DNA from: Terriglobia bacterium
Lineage (GTDB): Bacteria; Acidobacteriota; Terriglobia; Terriglobales; Acidobacteriaceae
Direction of reading: 5' to 3'
DNA length: 64,000 nucleotides
Assembly: GCA_020073565.1 (NCBI GenBank)
Contig: JAIQEY010000017.1
Span: forward strand, 1-64,000
Position 1 is the first letter of the stretch. Each line of letters starts with the position of its first letter. Positions 32,301-39,052 of this stretch are shown one piece after another. Below the pieces are notes generated by a model, which made no database searches, was not told the origin of the DNA, and saw only the letters and a program-made list of their open reading frames with translations. Made by a program: the position numbers and the translations under genes.

Positions 32301-33266
32301 CGTCAGTTATTCGACCGGCATTGCGACATGGGCCTTCCAACCTCATTCCTGATCGATGACAAGGGAGAGATCGTCAAGGTCTATCAGGGTCCGGTCAGCT
32401 TTGAGCACGTGGAGCAAGACTTCCGCCACATTCCTCAAACCGCCGGCGAGCGACTGGGGCGCGCGCTTCCCTTTCCCGGCGTTAGCGATACGGTCGAATT
32501 TGGGCGCAACTATCTCTCTTATGGTTCGGTATTTTTTCAGCGTGGGTATCTCGATCAGGCCGAGGCTTCATTTCGCATTGCGCTGCGCGACGACCCATCG
32601 AGCGCCGAAGCTCTTTACGGCATCGGAAGCGTCTGCCTGAACCAGCAGCGACACACCGAAGCGCGCGAGATTTTTGCGCGGGCCGTCAAACTCTCTGCGA
32701 CCTATCCCGACACGCTGCCCAACGCCTGGAACAACCTCGGCATTCTCTCAACCCGCGAAGGCCGCATGGATGAAGCAGTCGAGTATTTTCAAAAGTCACT
32801 GCAGCTAAGCCCAGACCACCTGATTGCCCTCAACAATCTTGGCATGGCGCATCGTCAACTCAAGCACTGGGAACAGGCGCGGGCGGCATTTGACCACGCG
32901 CTGAAAGTTAACCCCGCCGACCCTGAGGCCAACTACGGCCTCGGGATGGTCTATGCGCAAACAGATGATACGGCGCACGCGTCAGAGTACCTCCACCACG
33001 CCTTGCAGGCGCGACCCGTGTATCCCGAGGCCCTGAACAACCTCGGTATCCTCTATTTGAGAACGCAGCGGCGGGATGAAGCCGTGGCCAGTTTCGAAGA
33101 GTCGATCCGCGTCGCGCCCGACTTTGACCAGTCGTATCTCAACCTCGCCCGCGTGCATGCCATCGAGGGCAATCCAGAAAAAGCTCGGGCGGTGCTGCTG
33201 GATCTTCTCAAACATCATCCCGATCACGCGCAGGCGAAGAAAATGCTGGAGCAATTGGCGCAGTAG
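29376..33266 (+). CDS. Tat-exported FG-GAP / ASPIC-UnbV / redoxin / TPR multidomain protein
   Basis: This is a 1,296-residue protein. The N-terminus SRRNFLIRGCQGASAALLPA is a twin-arginine signal. Residues ~305-730 hold FG-GAP/VCBS beta-propeller repeats with Ca2+ loops (DIDGDGFDDLY, DFDHDGFPDLYVANG). Residues ~748-811 are an ASPIC/UnbV domain (RGTKSNRDAIGAMV). Residues ~870-1020 form an AhpC/TlpA-like redoxin (FSLPDVAGKTHTLSSLRGKP); its WAKQSARC has only one of the usual two cysteines. Residues ~1045-1290 are TPR units. Proteins of this kind (CRTAC family) are abundant in Acidobacteriota and are probably surface or periplasmic adhesion/assembly proteins. ATG 29376 is chosen to give the Tat motif. 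Convergent with the next nucleoside hydrolase. Confidence 0.85.
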   Translation: MPVRVDAEGGESGSINRSRRNFLIRGCQGASAALLPAQLRGLAAPFANHLDSPSTAAGAADFHLHPHYRTPRPLDALLLKTNAGLDDFITEKYADDISAILAAWSAGLLRSPQDVQAVEKAFASNFSGTSLRPKESRLMRPGPPIEVRQNIFVRGTSLAKKEFLQQLRSSLDGLSKILTAEFQVTSIDAAPTSTSPAQLPAQLQTRVRYELVGTGPNFHREQRVGYWDLAWEMLPAGGFLLRSWQALGETQSRSTSPVYLDITSAALAGNTSYSSQLLRGTDYWRTVLDGACGIDIYGHNGVSVGDIDGDGFDDLYICQPGGLPNRLYRNRGDGAFEDITESSGVGVLDNTACALFVDIDNDGRQDLIVVRASGPLLLLNEGGGKFRQKDNAFQFATPPQGTFTGAAVADYDRDGWLDIYFCLYVYYQGAEQYKYPSPYYDANNGPPNFMMRNQRDGTFRDVTRETGLDKNNTRYSFCCGWSDFNGDGWPDLCVVNDFGRKNLYRNNGDGTFTDIAAQAGVEDIGAGMSVCCSDYDNDGAQDLYVANMWTAAGERVAMQDIFKKDAPKEVRQLYYKHAMGNSLFRNGGANSSFQDATSSAGVGMGRWAWSSDAWDFDHDGFPDLYVANGMVSGPSREDLNSFFWRQVVAYSPEEAKPSHAYEQGWSAINELIRADGTWSGYERNVFYANNGDGTFSDISGVIGLDFVEDGRSFALCDFDHDGRQEVFLKNRNGPQLRILKNVMEELPGSIAFRLRGTKSNRDAIGAMVTIENEVGRQTRMLQAGSGFLSQHSKEVFFGLGKAKGSVRVSIRWPNGTVQEIRDLPMNRRVWVTEGSEEPRIEPFRTQAPQTQRDPARFQETESLPTTAEIWLLAPVDAPDFSLPDVAGKTHTLSSLRGKPVLLNFWAKQSARCLEDLSNFNRLHARWAGQGLQLVTINVDDALDPDDLRALVRDRQLSFRILRGSDDVAGIYDILYRQLFDRHCDMGLPTSFLIDDKGEIVKVYQGPVSFEHVEQDFRHIPQTAGERLGRALPFPGVSDTVEFGRNYLSYGSVFFQRGYLDQAEASFRIALRDDPSSAEALYGIGSVCLNQQRHTEAREIFARAVKLSATYPDTLPNAWNNLGILSTREGRMDEAVEYFQKSLQLSPDHLIALNNLGMAHRQLKHWEQARAAFDHALKVNPADPEANYGLGMVYAQTDDTAHASEYLHHALQARPVYPEALNNLGILYLRTQRRDEAVASFEESIRVAPDFDQSYLNLARVHAIEGNPEKARAVLLDLLKHHPDHAQAKKMLEQLAQ

Positions 33267-33283
33267 GCTTTATTAGGAGCCTC

Positions 33284-34363
33284 TTACTTTGTTGGCGTCG
33301 GCGCTGTCAGCAACTCCACGAACATCCTGTAAAACTTCTCCGTGTCCACATCGACTTGAATCTCGACGGGCTGGACATCGCGCTTCGGCTTGTCGCGATC
33401 GCTCCAAGTCAACGTGTCCCCGTAACCGGCGCCGCGATCGAGGTTCACGTCCATGTAGCGGATCTCTTTCTTCGTGATCAGGCTGGGATCGAGCCAGGCC
33501 GCCGACGTCAGTTCGTCCCACAAGTAGTTGTATTGGCCGCGAAGCCGGGCATACTTCCCGATGTAACGCGCGACTGGGGAGTCCCCTGCCTTGATGCGGT
33601 TGATCAGCTCGGATGTCATTCTCGTCTTCAGGGAAATATCCACCGTGGTGCAGACGATCCTCTTCCACGGTGCGCGCAGCACAATGTGCGCCGCCTCGGG
33701 ATCGAACCAGAGATTGAATTCGTGCCGCGGGGCGTTTGCGAACTCCGGATCGTCTGTCTGGGGATTCAGGCTGGCCCCCATGAACACCAGTTCCTTGGCC
33801 AGCCCAGCAAACTCCGGATCGATGGAAATAGCGAGGGCCAGATTCGTCATCGGCCCTCCTTCATAAATCGTCACTTGGTGCGGATATTTGTGCACCATGC
33901 GGACCAGAAAATGCGCGGCATCTTCCTCCGACGGTTTGGTCGTCGGCTTTCCCTCCGGCATCTCGCCCAGTTGGTCGGGAGCGTGATAGACGCGAGGAGT
34001 CCACGCGCCCAGCCACGCGACCAAGCCAAAGCGCTGTTCCCACTGTTCGGTCCCCTCCTTCGTTCTCACCAGCGGATACTCGGCACCCGGCACCACGGGG
34101 ATATCGGTGCGCCCAATCAGTTCGAGCATCCGCAGCGTGTGAGCAACTTCCTCCGTAAGCCACTGGTCGCCGGTCACCACGGTGATGCCCATGACTTCCG
34201 CTTGCGGCCACTGGATCAGCAACAGGATCGCCTGCTGGTCCGTGCCAGCAGGGCCAGCTCCATCCTGGTCGATGATGATTTTGCGTTTGTCCTGGCCCCA
34301 CGAAGCAAAGCACGTCATCAACAACATCGCTGCGATCAATAACCAGGTTCGGCCGAATTGCAT
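33284..34363 (-). CDS. exported nucleoside hydrolase, divergent subfamily B (copy 2)
   Basis: This is a 359-residue protein with signal peptide MQFGRTWLLIAAMLLMTCFASWG. The metal motif is DQDGAGPAGTDQQ (Asp32, Asp34, Asp42), followed by VVTGDQW instead of AGN. Retained core: LVFMGASL, EFNLWFDPEA, TVDISLKTRMTSELI. The last metal-ligand region reads LWDELTSAAWLDPSLITKKE, with Trp replacing His. The C-terminal part DRGAGYGDTLTWSDRDKP is shared with copies 1 and 4 and absent from canonical members. It is encoded alone on the minus strand, with a palindromic repeat upstream. Inferred periplasmic nucleosidase. Confidence 0.85.
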   Translation of the reverse strand: MQFGRTWLLIAAMLLMTCFASWGQDKRKIIIDQDGAGPAGTDQQAILLLIQWPQAEVMGITVVTGDQWLTEEVAHTLRMLELIGRTDIPVVPGAEYPLVRTKEGTEQWEQRFGLVAWLGAWTPRVYHAPDQLGEMPEGKPTTKPSEEDAAHFLVRMVHKYPHQVTIYEGGPMTNLALAISIDPEFAGLAKELVFMGASLNPQTDDPEFANAPRHEFNLWFDPEAAHIVLRAPWKRIVCTTVDISLKTRMTSELINRIKAGDSPVARYIGKYARLRGQYNYLWDELTSAAWLDPSLITKKEIRYMDVNLDRGAGYGDTLTWSDRDKPKRDVQPVEIQVDVDTEKFYRMFVELLTAPTPTK

Positions 34364-34385
34364 TCATTCACCTCAACGGCACAAG

Positions 34386-34473
34386 GTAGCGCCGCCGTCC
34401 CGGCGGCTGTCGTGGGGGCAATACCCGCGAGGGCAAGATGCCCTCACGACAGCCGGCAAGATGCCGGCGCTAC
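34386..34473 (+). repeat. palindromic intergenic repeat, GTAGCGCCGCC family (copy 2)
   Basis: The left end GTAGCGCCGCCGTCCCGGCG and the right end (reverse complement starting GTAGCGCCGGCATCTTGCCG) form an inverted repeat of about 35 bases per arm, with internal hairpins GCCGGC-AAGAT-GCCGGC and GAGGGC-AAGAT-GCCCTC. The left arm matches the element at 7004-7053. It lies between two nucleoside hydrolase genes. Confidence 0.75.
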
Positions 34474-34496
34474 TAGGATGTCATTCCGCGAACGGC

Positions 34497-35681
34497 CTAC
34501 TTCTTGCCCGACAATCGTCCAATCAACAACTCAAAGAACTTCGCCGCATCTACGTCGACCGCGACCTTGGCGTTCGGCACATACTTGCGACGCAACACCG
34601 GAGACGTTCGCGTAGTCGCCAATGTCGGAGCCGATCCCCGAACCAGCACATTCATGGCCGCCGCATCCTTCTCCATTCCTGGCTTCCGCCGCAAATCGCC
34701 GGCAATCGGACTGTACCCAAGCGTCGCGCCCGCACTCAGCTCGCCGGTCGTTTCGACATCAACGTAATAGTCCTGCAGCGTGAGAATCGACGGGTCCAGA
34801 AATCCTGCTACCGCCAGCGAGTCATGCATATTCGGCCCCACCAGGTAACCGCCCTCGCGATTGTGGTTGATGGCGTTTCGTCCGATTTTCGCGGCCGCCT
34901 GACTCACCGGATTCCGTGCGCCTTCGAGCACCTGTACATGCTCGTCCGTCAAAGAAGTCTTGCGCGTAACATCGAGACCGACCATAGTAATCGGAATTCC
35001 CGATTGGAAAACGATACGGGCGGCCTCGGGATCGACATACATATTAAACTCGGCAGCTGGCGTGATGTTCCCGCCGGACAACGATCCGCCCATCATGACC
35101 AGCCCACGAATCATGCCCACCAGCTCCGCGTCGGAGTTCAGTGCGGTCGCGATGTTCGTCAGCGGGCCGATCGTGATCAGCGTCACCTCGCCGGGATACT
35201 GTCGGACAATCTGCCGGATGAGTTCCGGGGCGGGAGTCGCAGCCGCTTTCGTCGTGGGCTCGGGAAAGACGGCTCCTCCCAGTCCATTTTCGCCGTGCGC
35301 ATAGCTGGCCGTCACCAGACGGCGCATCAGGGGCGCCTTCGCACCCGCGGCAACTGGAATGTCAGTGCGTCCTGCAATCTCCACCATGCGCAGGGCATTG
35401 GGAAGCGTCAGTTCCAGCGGGACGTTGCCCGCCACGGGCGTGATGGCCTCGATCTTCAACTCTGGAGACCGCATCGCCAACAGTAGCGCCAGAGCGTCGT
35501 CCACACCTGGGTCGGTATCAATGATCACCCGGAACGGAGCGGTCCCGCGATTTGCCGGCCCGGCGGCGGACGTCATTGCAGCAGTTGCTCCAGGCGCCAA
35601 GCCGCTGACCATCACGGCCGCGGCCGAGGATGCCACGAAAGCACGTCGCGTCATTCCATTTTTCAATGTCGTCGATTCCAT
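34497..35681 (-). CDS. Tat-exported nucleoside hydrolase, canonical type (copy 3)
   Basis: This is a 394-residue protein whose N-terminus MTRRAFVASSAAAVMVSGLA is a twin-arginine signal. The canonical metal/ribose motif is intact: Asp55, Asp57, Asp61, Asp62 in DTDPGVDDALAL, followed by TPVAGNVPLE (AGN). Also VMMGGSLSGGNITPAAEFNMYVDPEA and MHDSLAVAGFLDP, which keeps the His-Asp pair. ATG 35681 has AAGGAG upstream. Expected periplasmic hydrolysis of ribonucleosides, purine or pyrimidine. A lone transcription unit; the upstream region holds a GTATAC-centred palindrome shared in style with the nicotinate operon. Confidence 0.9.
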   Translation of the reverse strand: MESTTLKNGMTRRAFVASSAAAVMVSGLAPGATAAMTSAAGPANRGTAPFRVIIDTDPGVDDALALLLAMRSPELKIEAITPVAGNVPLELTLPNALRMVEIAGRTDIPVAAGAKAPLMRRLVTASYAHGENGLGGAVFPEPTTKAAATPAPELIRQIVRQYPGEVTLITIGPLTNIATALNSDAELVGMIRGLVMMGGSLSGGNITPAAEFNMYVDPEAARIVFQSGIPITMVGLDVTRKTSLTDEHVQVLEGARNPVSQAAAKIGRNAINHNREGGYLVGPNMHDSLAVAGFLDPSILTLQDYYVDVETTGELSAGATLGYSPIAGDLRRKPGMEKDAAAMNVLVRGSAPTLATTRTSPVLRRKYVPNAKVAVDVDAAKFFELLIGRLSGKK

Positions 35682-35846
35682 CTCGGCTTCTCCTTGAATC
35701 GTGATTGCGCCCTCCAATCCACTCGAGAAAGCGTGCTATTGTAATTCCTGCCACGAGACAACTACCAGGCGTTCTTCACCAGACCATTGCCGATCACGCC
35801 TACAGAACGGCACACACGAACCAGGGCACCGCAAGCTCTGTCGCGC

Positions 35847-37442
35847 ATGCTCACTTCCATGCATGCTGCCACTTGTATACTAGTGCTATGCGCACTCCTC
35901 GCGCCTCGAAGTCAGTCGCAGGCTCCCAGCAAATCAGGCGGATCCGCCCTTCAAGGGATGGTGCGCGACTCGCTTCACCAGCCGGTTGCTGGCGCCGAAG
36001 TTCATCTTCAGCGCGAGAATGACACGCAGACCCTGGACGCGCGCACCGATTCAAAAGGTGCGTTCACCTTTTCTGCCCTCCGCGAAGGCACCTACAGTCT
36101 TCGCGCGTCGATGATGGGGAAAGGCAAAGCAACTGTCACTCCTGTGACCCTCAGACAGAACGAAACGAACACCCTTGAACTGACACTTTCCTCCGAAGAC
36201 CTGACCTTCTTCGATGAACCCACATTCTCCGTGGCCGGCGTGACCGACACGACCAACCTTGGCGGACACGGTTCGGACGCAGTTGTAAGGACGAAAGACG
36301 CGCTTGCCAAGGCAACAGTCTCACTCGGCGCGACTTCCAGCAACAACTCGCTACGGCCGGCACACAGCGCTGAACGTGAAGATAACTTGCGCGCAATCGT
36401 GGCTCGTGAGCCAGAGAGCTTCGAAGCGAATCTCAGACTCGGCGCGCTGCTCGTCGAAGAGGGGAAGCCGCGCGAAGCACTTCCCTATCTCGAACAGGCT
36501 TCTAACATCAATCCTGGTGATTATGACAATGTCTACCAACTCGCGCTCGCCTGCGCCAGCACCGGCGAGTACGAGCAGGCACGCGCCCGCGTCCGCGCAC
36601 TGCTCGCGAAGCAGGAGAAGGCCGAACTGCATCACTTTCTCGGAGATGTTGCGGAAATGACGGGCGATCCTCTGGAAGCTCTTCGTGAGTACCAGCGAGC
36701 AGCGCAACTCGACGCGAGCGAGCCTAATCTATTCGATTGGGGAACGGAACTTCTGCTGCATCATGCTCCAGAACCTGCGGCCGAGGTCTTCTCGAACGCT
36801 CACCGCGCATTTCCTCATTCGATCCGAATCCTGCTTGGAATGGGCGTTGCCTGGTTCGCTCATGGTTCGTACGATCAGGCAATTCAATCTCTGGGCGAAG
36901 CGTCAGACTTGCAACCTGACGATCCGAACCCATATTTGTTTCTGGGGAAAATCCAGAGTGTCGAGGCTAATGAGCCGGCTGCGATCGCAGAGAAGCTAGC
37001 GCGATTCGCCAGACTCCAGCCTCAAAACGCGCTCGCGAACTACTACTATGCAGTCAGTCTATGGAAGCAGCGGAGAGGACCGGAGGACACTCAGACTGCG
37101 GCTCAGGTCGAGACGTTGCTTCAGAAGGCTGTCGCGCTTGATCCGAAACTCGCCGATGCCTATCTGCAATTGGGCATTCTCTATTCGGAGCGGAAGGACT
37201 TTCCGAAGGCCATCGCAGCCTATCAACAAGCAGTCGCGGTCAACCCACATTTAGAACAGGCACATTATCGCCTGGCGCAAACTTATCGCCTGATCGGGCA
37301 GAATGACAAGGCGCAGACCGAACTTCAGCTCTACGAACGGATCTCCAAAGAAAAAGCCGCGCAGCTGGAACGCGAGCGGAGTGAAATCAAGCAGTTCGTA
37401 TATACGTTGCGAGGACAGACTTCGCCTTCGCGGCCGCAATGA
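35847..37442 (+). CDS. exported carboxypeptidase-regulatory-like / TPR protein
   Basis: The ~531-residue protein has a signal peptide in MLTSMHAATCILVLCALLAPRSQSQA, which is why a start at 35847 (or 35859) is preferred to the earlier open frame. Residues ~35-120 are a CarboxypepD_reg-like domain (LQGMVRDSLHQPVAGAEVHL, then KGAFTFSALREGTYSLRAS). Residues ~190-530 are TPR repeats, for example LRLGALLVEEGKPREALPYL and LQLGILYSERKDFPKAIAAY. It sits between two nucleoside hydrolases, divergent from copy 3 and convergent with copy 4. Probably a periplasmic scaffold; no catalytic motif. Confidence 0.85.
   Translation: MLTSMHAATCILVLCALLAPRSQSQAPSKSGGSALQGMVRDSLHQPVAGAEVHLQRENDTQTLDARTDSKGAFTFSALREGTYSLRASMMGKGKATVTPVTLRQNETNTLELTLSSEDLTFFDEPTFSVAGVTDTTNLGGHGSDAVVRTKDALAKATVSLGATSSNNSLRPAHSAEREDNLRAIVAREPESFEANLRLGALLVEEGKPREALPYLEQASNINPGDYDNVYQLALACASTGEYEQARARVRALLAKQEKAELHHFLGDVAEMTGDPLEALREYQRAAQLDASEPNLFDWGTELLLHHAPEPAAEVFSNAHRAFPHSIRILLGMGVAWFAHGSYDQAIQSLGEASDLQPDDPNPYLFLGKIQSVEANEPAAIAEKLARFARLQPQNALANYYYAVSLWKQRRGPEDTQTAAQVETLLQKAVALDPKLADAYLQLGILYSERKDFPKAIAAYQQAVAVNPHLEQAHYRLAQTYRLIGQNDKAQTELQLYERISKEKAAQLERERSEIKQFVYTLRGQTSPSRPQ
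35871..35884. promoter_or_regulatory. GTATAC-centred palindrome near nucleoside hydrolase copy 3
   Basis: ACTTGTATACTAGT is a 14-base inverted repeat with one mismatch; on the minus strand CTAGTATACAA matches the site at 22489-22498. It falls within the signal-peptide codons of the TPR gene and 190 bases upstream of the copy 3 nucleoside hydrolase start, so an operator role is less certain here than at the other two sites. Confidence 0.3.
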
Positions 37443-37456
37443 ATCTGTCCCTGTGC

Positions 37457-38548
37457 TCAGGGAGCGGCCGGTGTGGGCGCAGTCATCAGGCTCACAAACA
37501 TTCGATAAAACCTTTCTTTGTCCAGGTCGACCTGAATCTCAACCGGCTGCGAAACTTGTGCGGGCTTGTCTTTGTCTGACCACGTCAATGTGTTCCCGTA
37601 GCCTGCACCTCGATCCAGGTCCACACTCATGTAGCGCGTCTCGCGCTTCGTGATCACGCTTGGGTCGATCCAGGCGGCGGCTGCGAGTTCATCCCACATG
37701 ATGTCGGCTCCGGGAGCGGACTGATAGAAGCGGGCAACATAATGCGCCAGCGCGGTTCCGCTTGCGTCGATCTGCTGGATCATTTCGGGAGTCAAGCGAG
37801 TTTTGACAGATATGTCCGTCGGCGTGCAGACGATCCTCTTCCAAGGGGCGCGCAACACCACATGCGCAGCTTCAGGATCAAACCAGAAATTGAATTCGTG
37901 GCGGGGATTGTTGACGAACTCTGCATTGTCAGACTGCGGACCCAGACTTCCGCCCATGAAGACCAATTCCTTGGCCAGTTCGGGGAAGTGCGGGTCGATC
38001 GTGAGGGCGAGCGCGAGATTGGTCATCGGGCCGCCTTCGTAAATCGTGATCTCGTTTGGGTACGTATGCACCATGCGGATCAAGAAATGCGCCGCATCTT
38101 CGTCGAGTGGCTTCGTCGCAGGCTTCCCTTCAGGCAGCGCCGGCACGACGAACGGTTCGTGCCACCAGCGGTCATCCCATGCCCCGGCATAGGCCACTTT
38201 GCCGTAGCGCCGCTGCCATTGCTCCGCTTCATGACGGGTGCGGACCAGCGGAAACGCTGCCCCGGGCACGACCGGAATGTCGGTGCGGCCGATGATTTCG
38301 AGCAGGCGGAGGGTGTGTGCGACTTCTTCATCGCGCCACTGGTCTCCGCTGACGACGGTGATGCCGAGGACTTCGATCTGCGGCGACTGGATCATCATGA
38401 GAAGCGTTTGGAGATTGCTGCCACCCGGACCGGAACAGTCCTGGTTGATGATTACCTTGCGGCGGGGCTCGGCGGAGGCGAGACAGCTTGCTAGCAGGAG
38501 CAGGAGAAAGACGGCGCGAATTTTCACGAGTGGCTTGTATTTACTCAA
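37457..38548 (-). CDS. exported nucleoside hydrolase-like protein, divergent subfamily B (copy 4) with altered metal site
   Basis: This is a 363-residue protein with signal peptide RAVFLLLLLASCLASA. It is clearly subfamily B (VVSGDQWRDEEVAHTLRLLEIIGRTD, LVFMGGSL, EFNFWFDPEA, MWDELAAAAWIDPSVITKRE) but the metal motif reads NQDCSGPGGSNLQ. The first Asp is Asn35 and the Asp of TDQQ is Asn45, leaving only Asp37. In the known enzymes these Asp residues bind Ca2+ and activate water. So it may be a binding protein, use another metal geometry or have low activity. The open frame and all other motifs are intact, so this is not simple decay. It is convergent with the TPR gene. Confidence 0.82.
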   Translation of the reverse strand: MSKYKPLVKIRAVFLLLLLASCLASAEPRRKVIINQDCSGPGGSNLQTLLMMIQSPQIEVLGITVVSGDQWRDEEVAHTLRLLEIIGRTDIPVVPGAAFPLVRTRHEAEQWQRRYGKVAYAGAWDDRWWHEPFVVPALPEGKPATKPLDEDAAHFLIRMVHTYPNEITIYEGGPMTNLALALTIDPHFPELAKELVFMGGSLGPQSDNAEFVNNPRHEFNFWFDPEAAHVVLRAPWKRIVCTPTDISVKTRLTPEMIQQIDASGTALAHYVARFYQSAPGADIMWDELAAAAWIDPSVITKRETRYMSVDLDRGAGYGNTLTWSDKDKPAQVSQPVEIQVDLDKERFYRMFVSLMTAPTPAAP

Positions 38549-38869
38549 TTCTTAATTACTACTGTAATACCCTACCCCCCCTCTCCCTGGTCTTTTGAAT
38601 CATGGAGTTACGGGGAAAATCCCGGCAAAATCTTGAGCGAGAATGGGTTACACGTAAAATCTAGACATATAAAGGCTTATGTGCTATTCCGCTTCCGATG
38701 TTCTTATCAACGAGCGAATTTATCTTACTTGTACATTAACTTTGATATCGACTGCGAAGTCAAGGAGATCTTTGGCGACGGGAGCGTTCCACCATGCAAG
38801 CTTCTGATGCGAGAGGTTGGTGGAGCCAGAGGGGTCCCTCCGCTTGAGCTCGGTCGCTTCGCTCCTTCG

Positions 38870-38962
38870 CCCTTTGTTGTTGAGGAGCGGGAACTCGGCG
38901 CCCTGGATGACGGGGACATCGGTGCGGTTGGCGATTTCGAGCATGCGGAGGGTGTGCTGGGT
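38870..38962 (-). pseudogene. nucleoside hydrolase remnant
   Basis: The minus strand encodes about 31 residues, TQHTLRMLEIANRTDVPVIQ then GAEFPLLNNKG. These align with VAHTLRMLELIGRTDIPVVP and GAEYPLVRTKE of copy 2 and the same region of copies 1 and 4. No metal-site motif lies upstream and similarity is lost downstream, so this is a fragment of a seventh nucleoside hydrolase gene, probably left by a duplication or deletion next to copy 4. Confidence 0.75.
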
Positions 38963-39007
38963 AGTGTTACTCCTTAGGTCTCTTGTATCTGACGGCGCAG
39001 AGCCCAC

Positions 39008-39036
39008 CCTAAAATCGCAAAAAACGCGATTTTAGG
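39008..39036 (-). terminator. hairpin after the TonB receptor gene
   Basis: CCTAAAATCGC (39008-39018) pairs perfectly with GCGATTTTAGG (39026-39036) around an A-rich loop; with one mismatch the stem extends outward to CCCA/TGGG. On the minus strand it begins 17 bases after the stop of the TonB-dependent receptor gene, suiting a terminator, although no clear T-run follows on that strand. Confidence 0.5.
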
Positions 39037-39052
39037 ATGGGGCACCCTTAAC

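Larger units (their letters stand above)
38549..39052. other. AT-rich intergenic region with a gene remnant
   Basis: These are 504 bases without an intact gene. The first 200 are noticeably AT-rich relative to the surroundings (for example TTCTTAATTACTACTGTAAT near 38549). The second half holds a short nucleoside hydrolase remnant (38870-38962) and a terminator-like hairpin (39008-39036). Confidence 0.6.

Noticed and set aside
34182..35486. 434-residue plus-strand open frame across two nucleoside hydrolase genes
   Set aside because: It runs through an intergenic repeat and the antisense of two genes with clear motifs; no plausible protein features.
38633..38977. 114-residue plus-strand open frame in the gap between nucleoside hydrolase copy 4 and the TonB receptor
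   Set aside because: No ribosome site or motif; its second half is antisense to a nucleoside hydrolase remnant.
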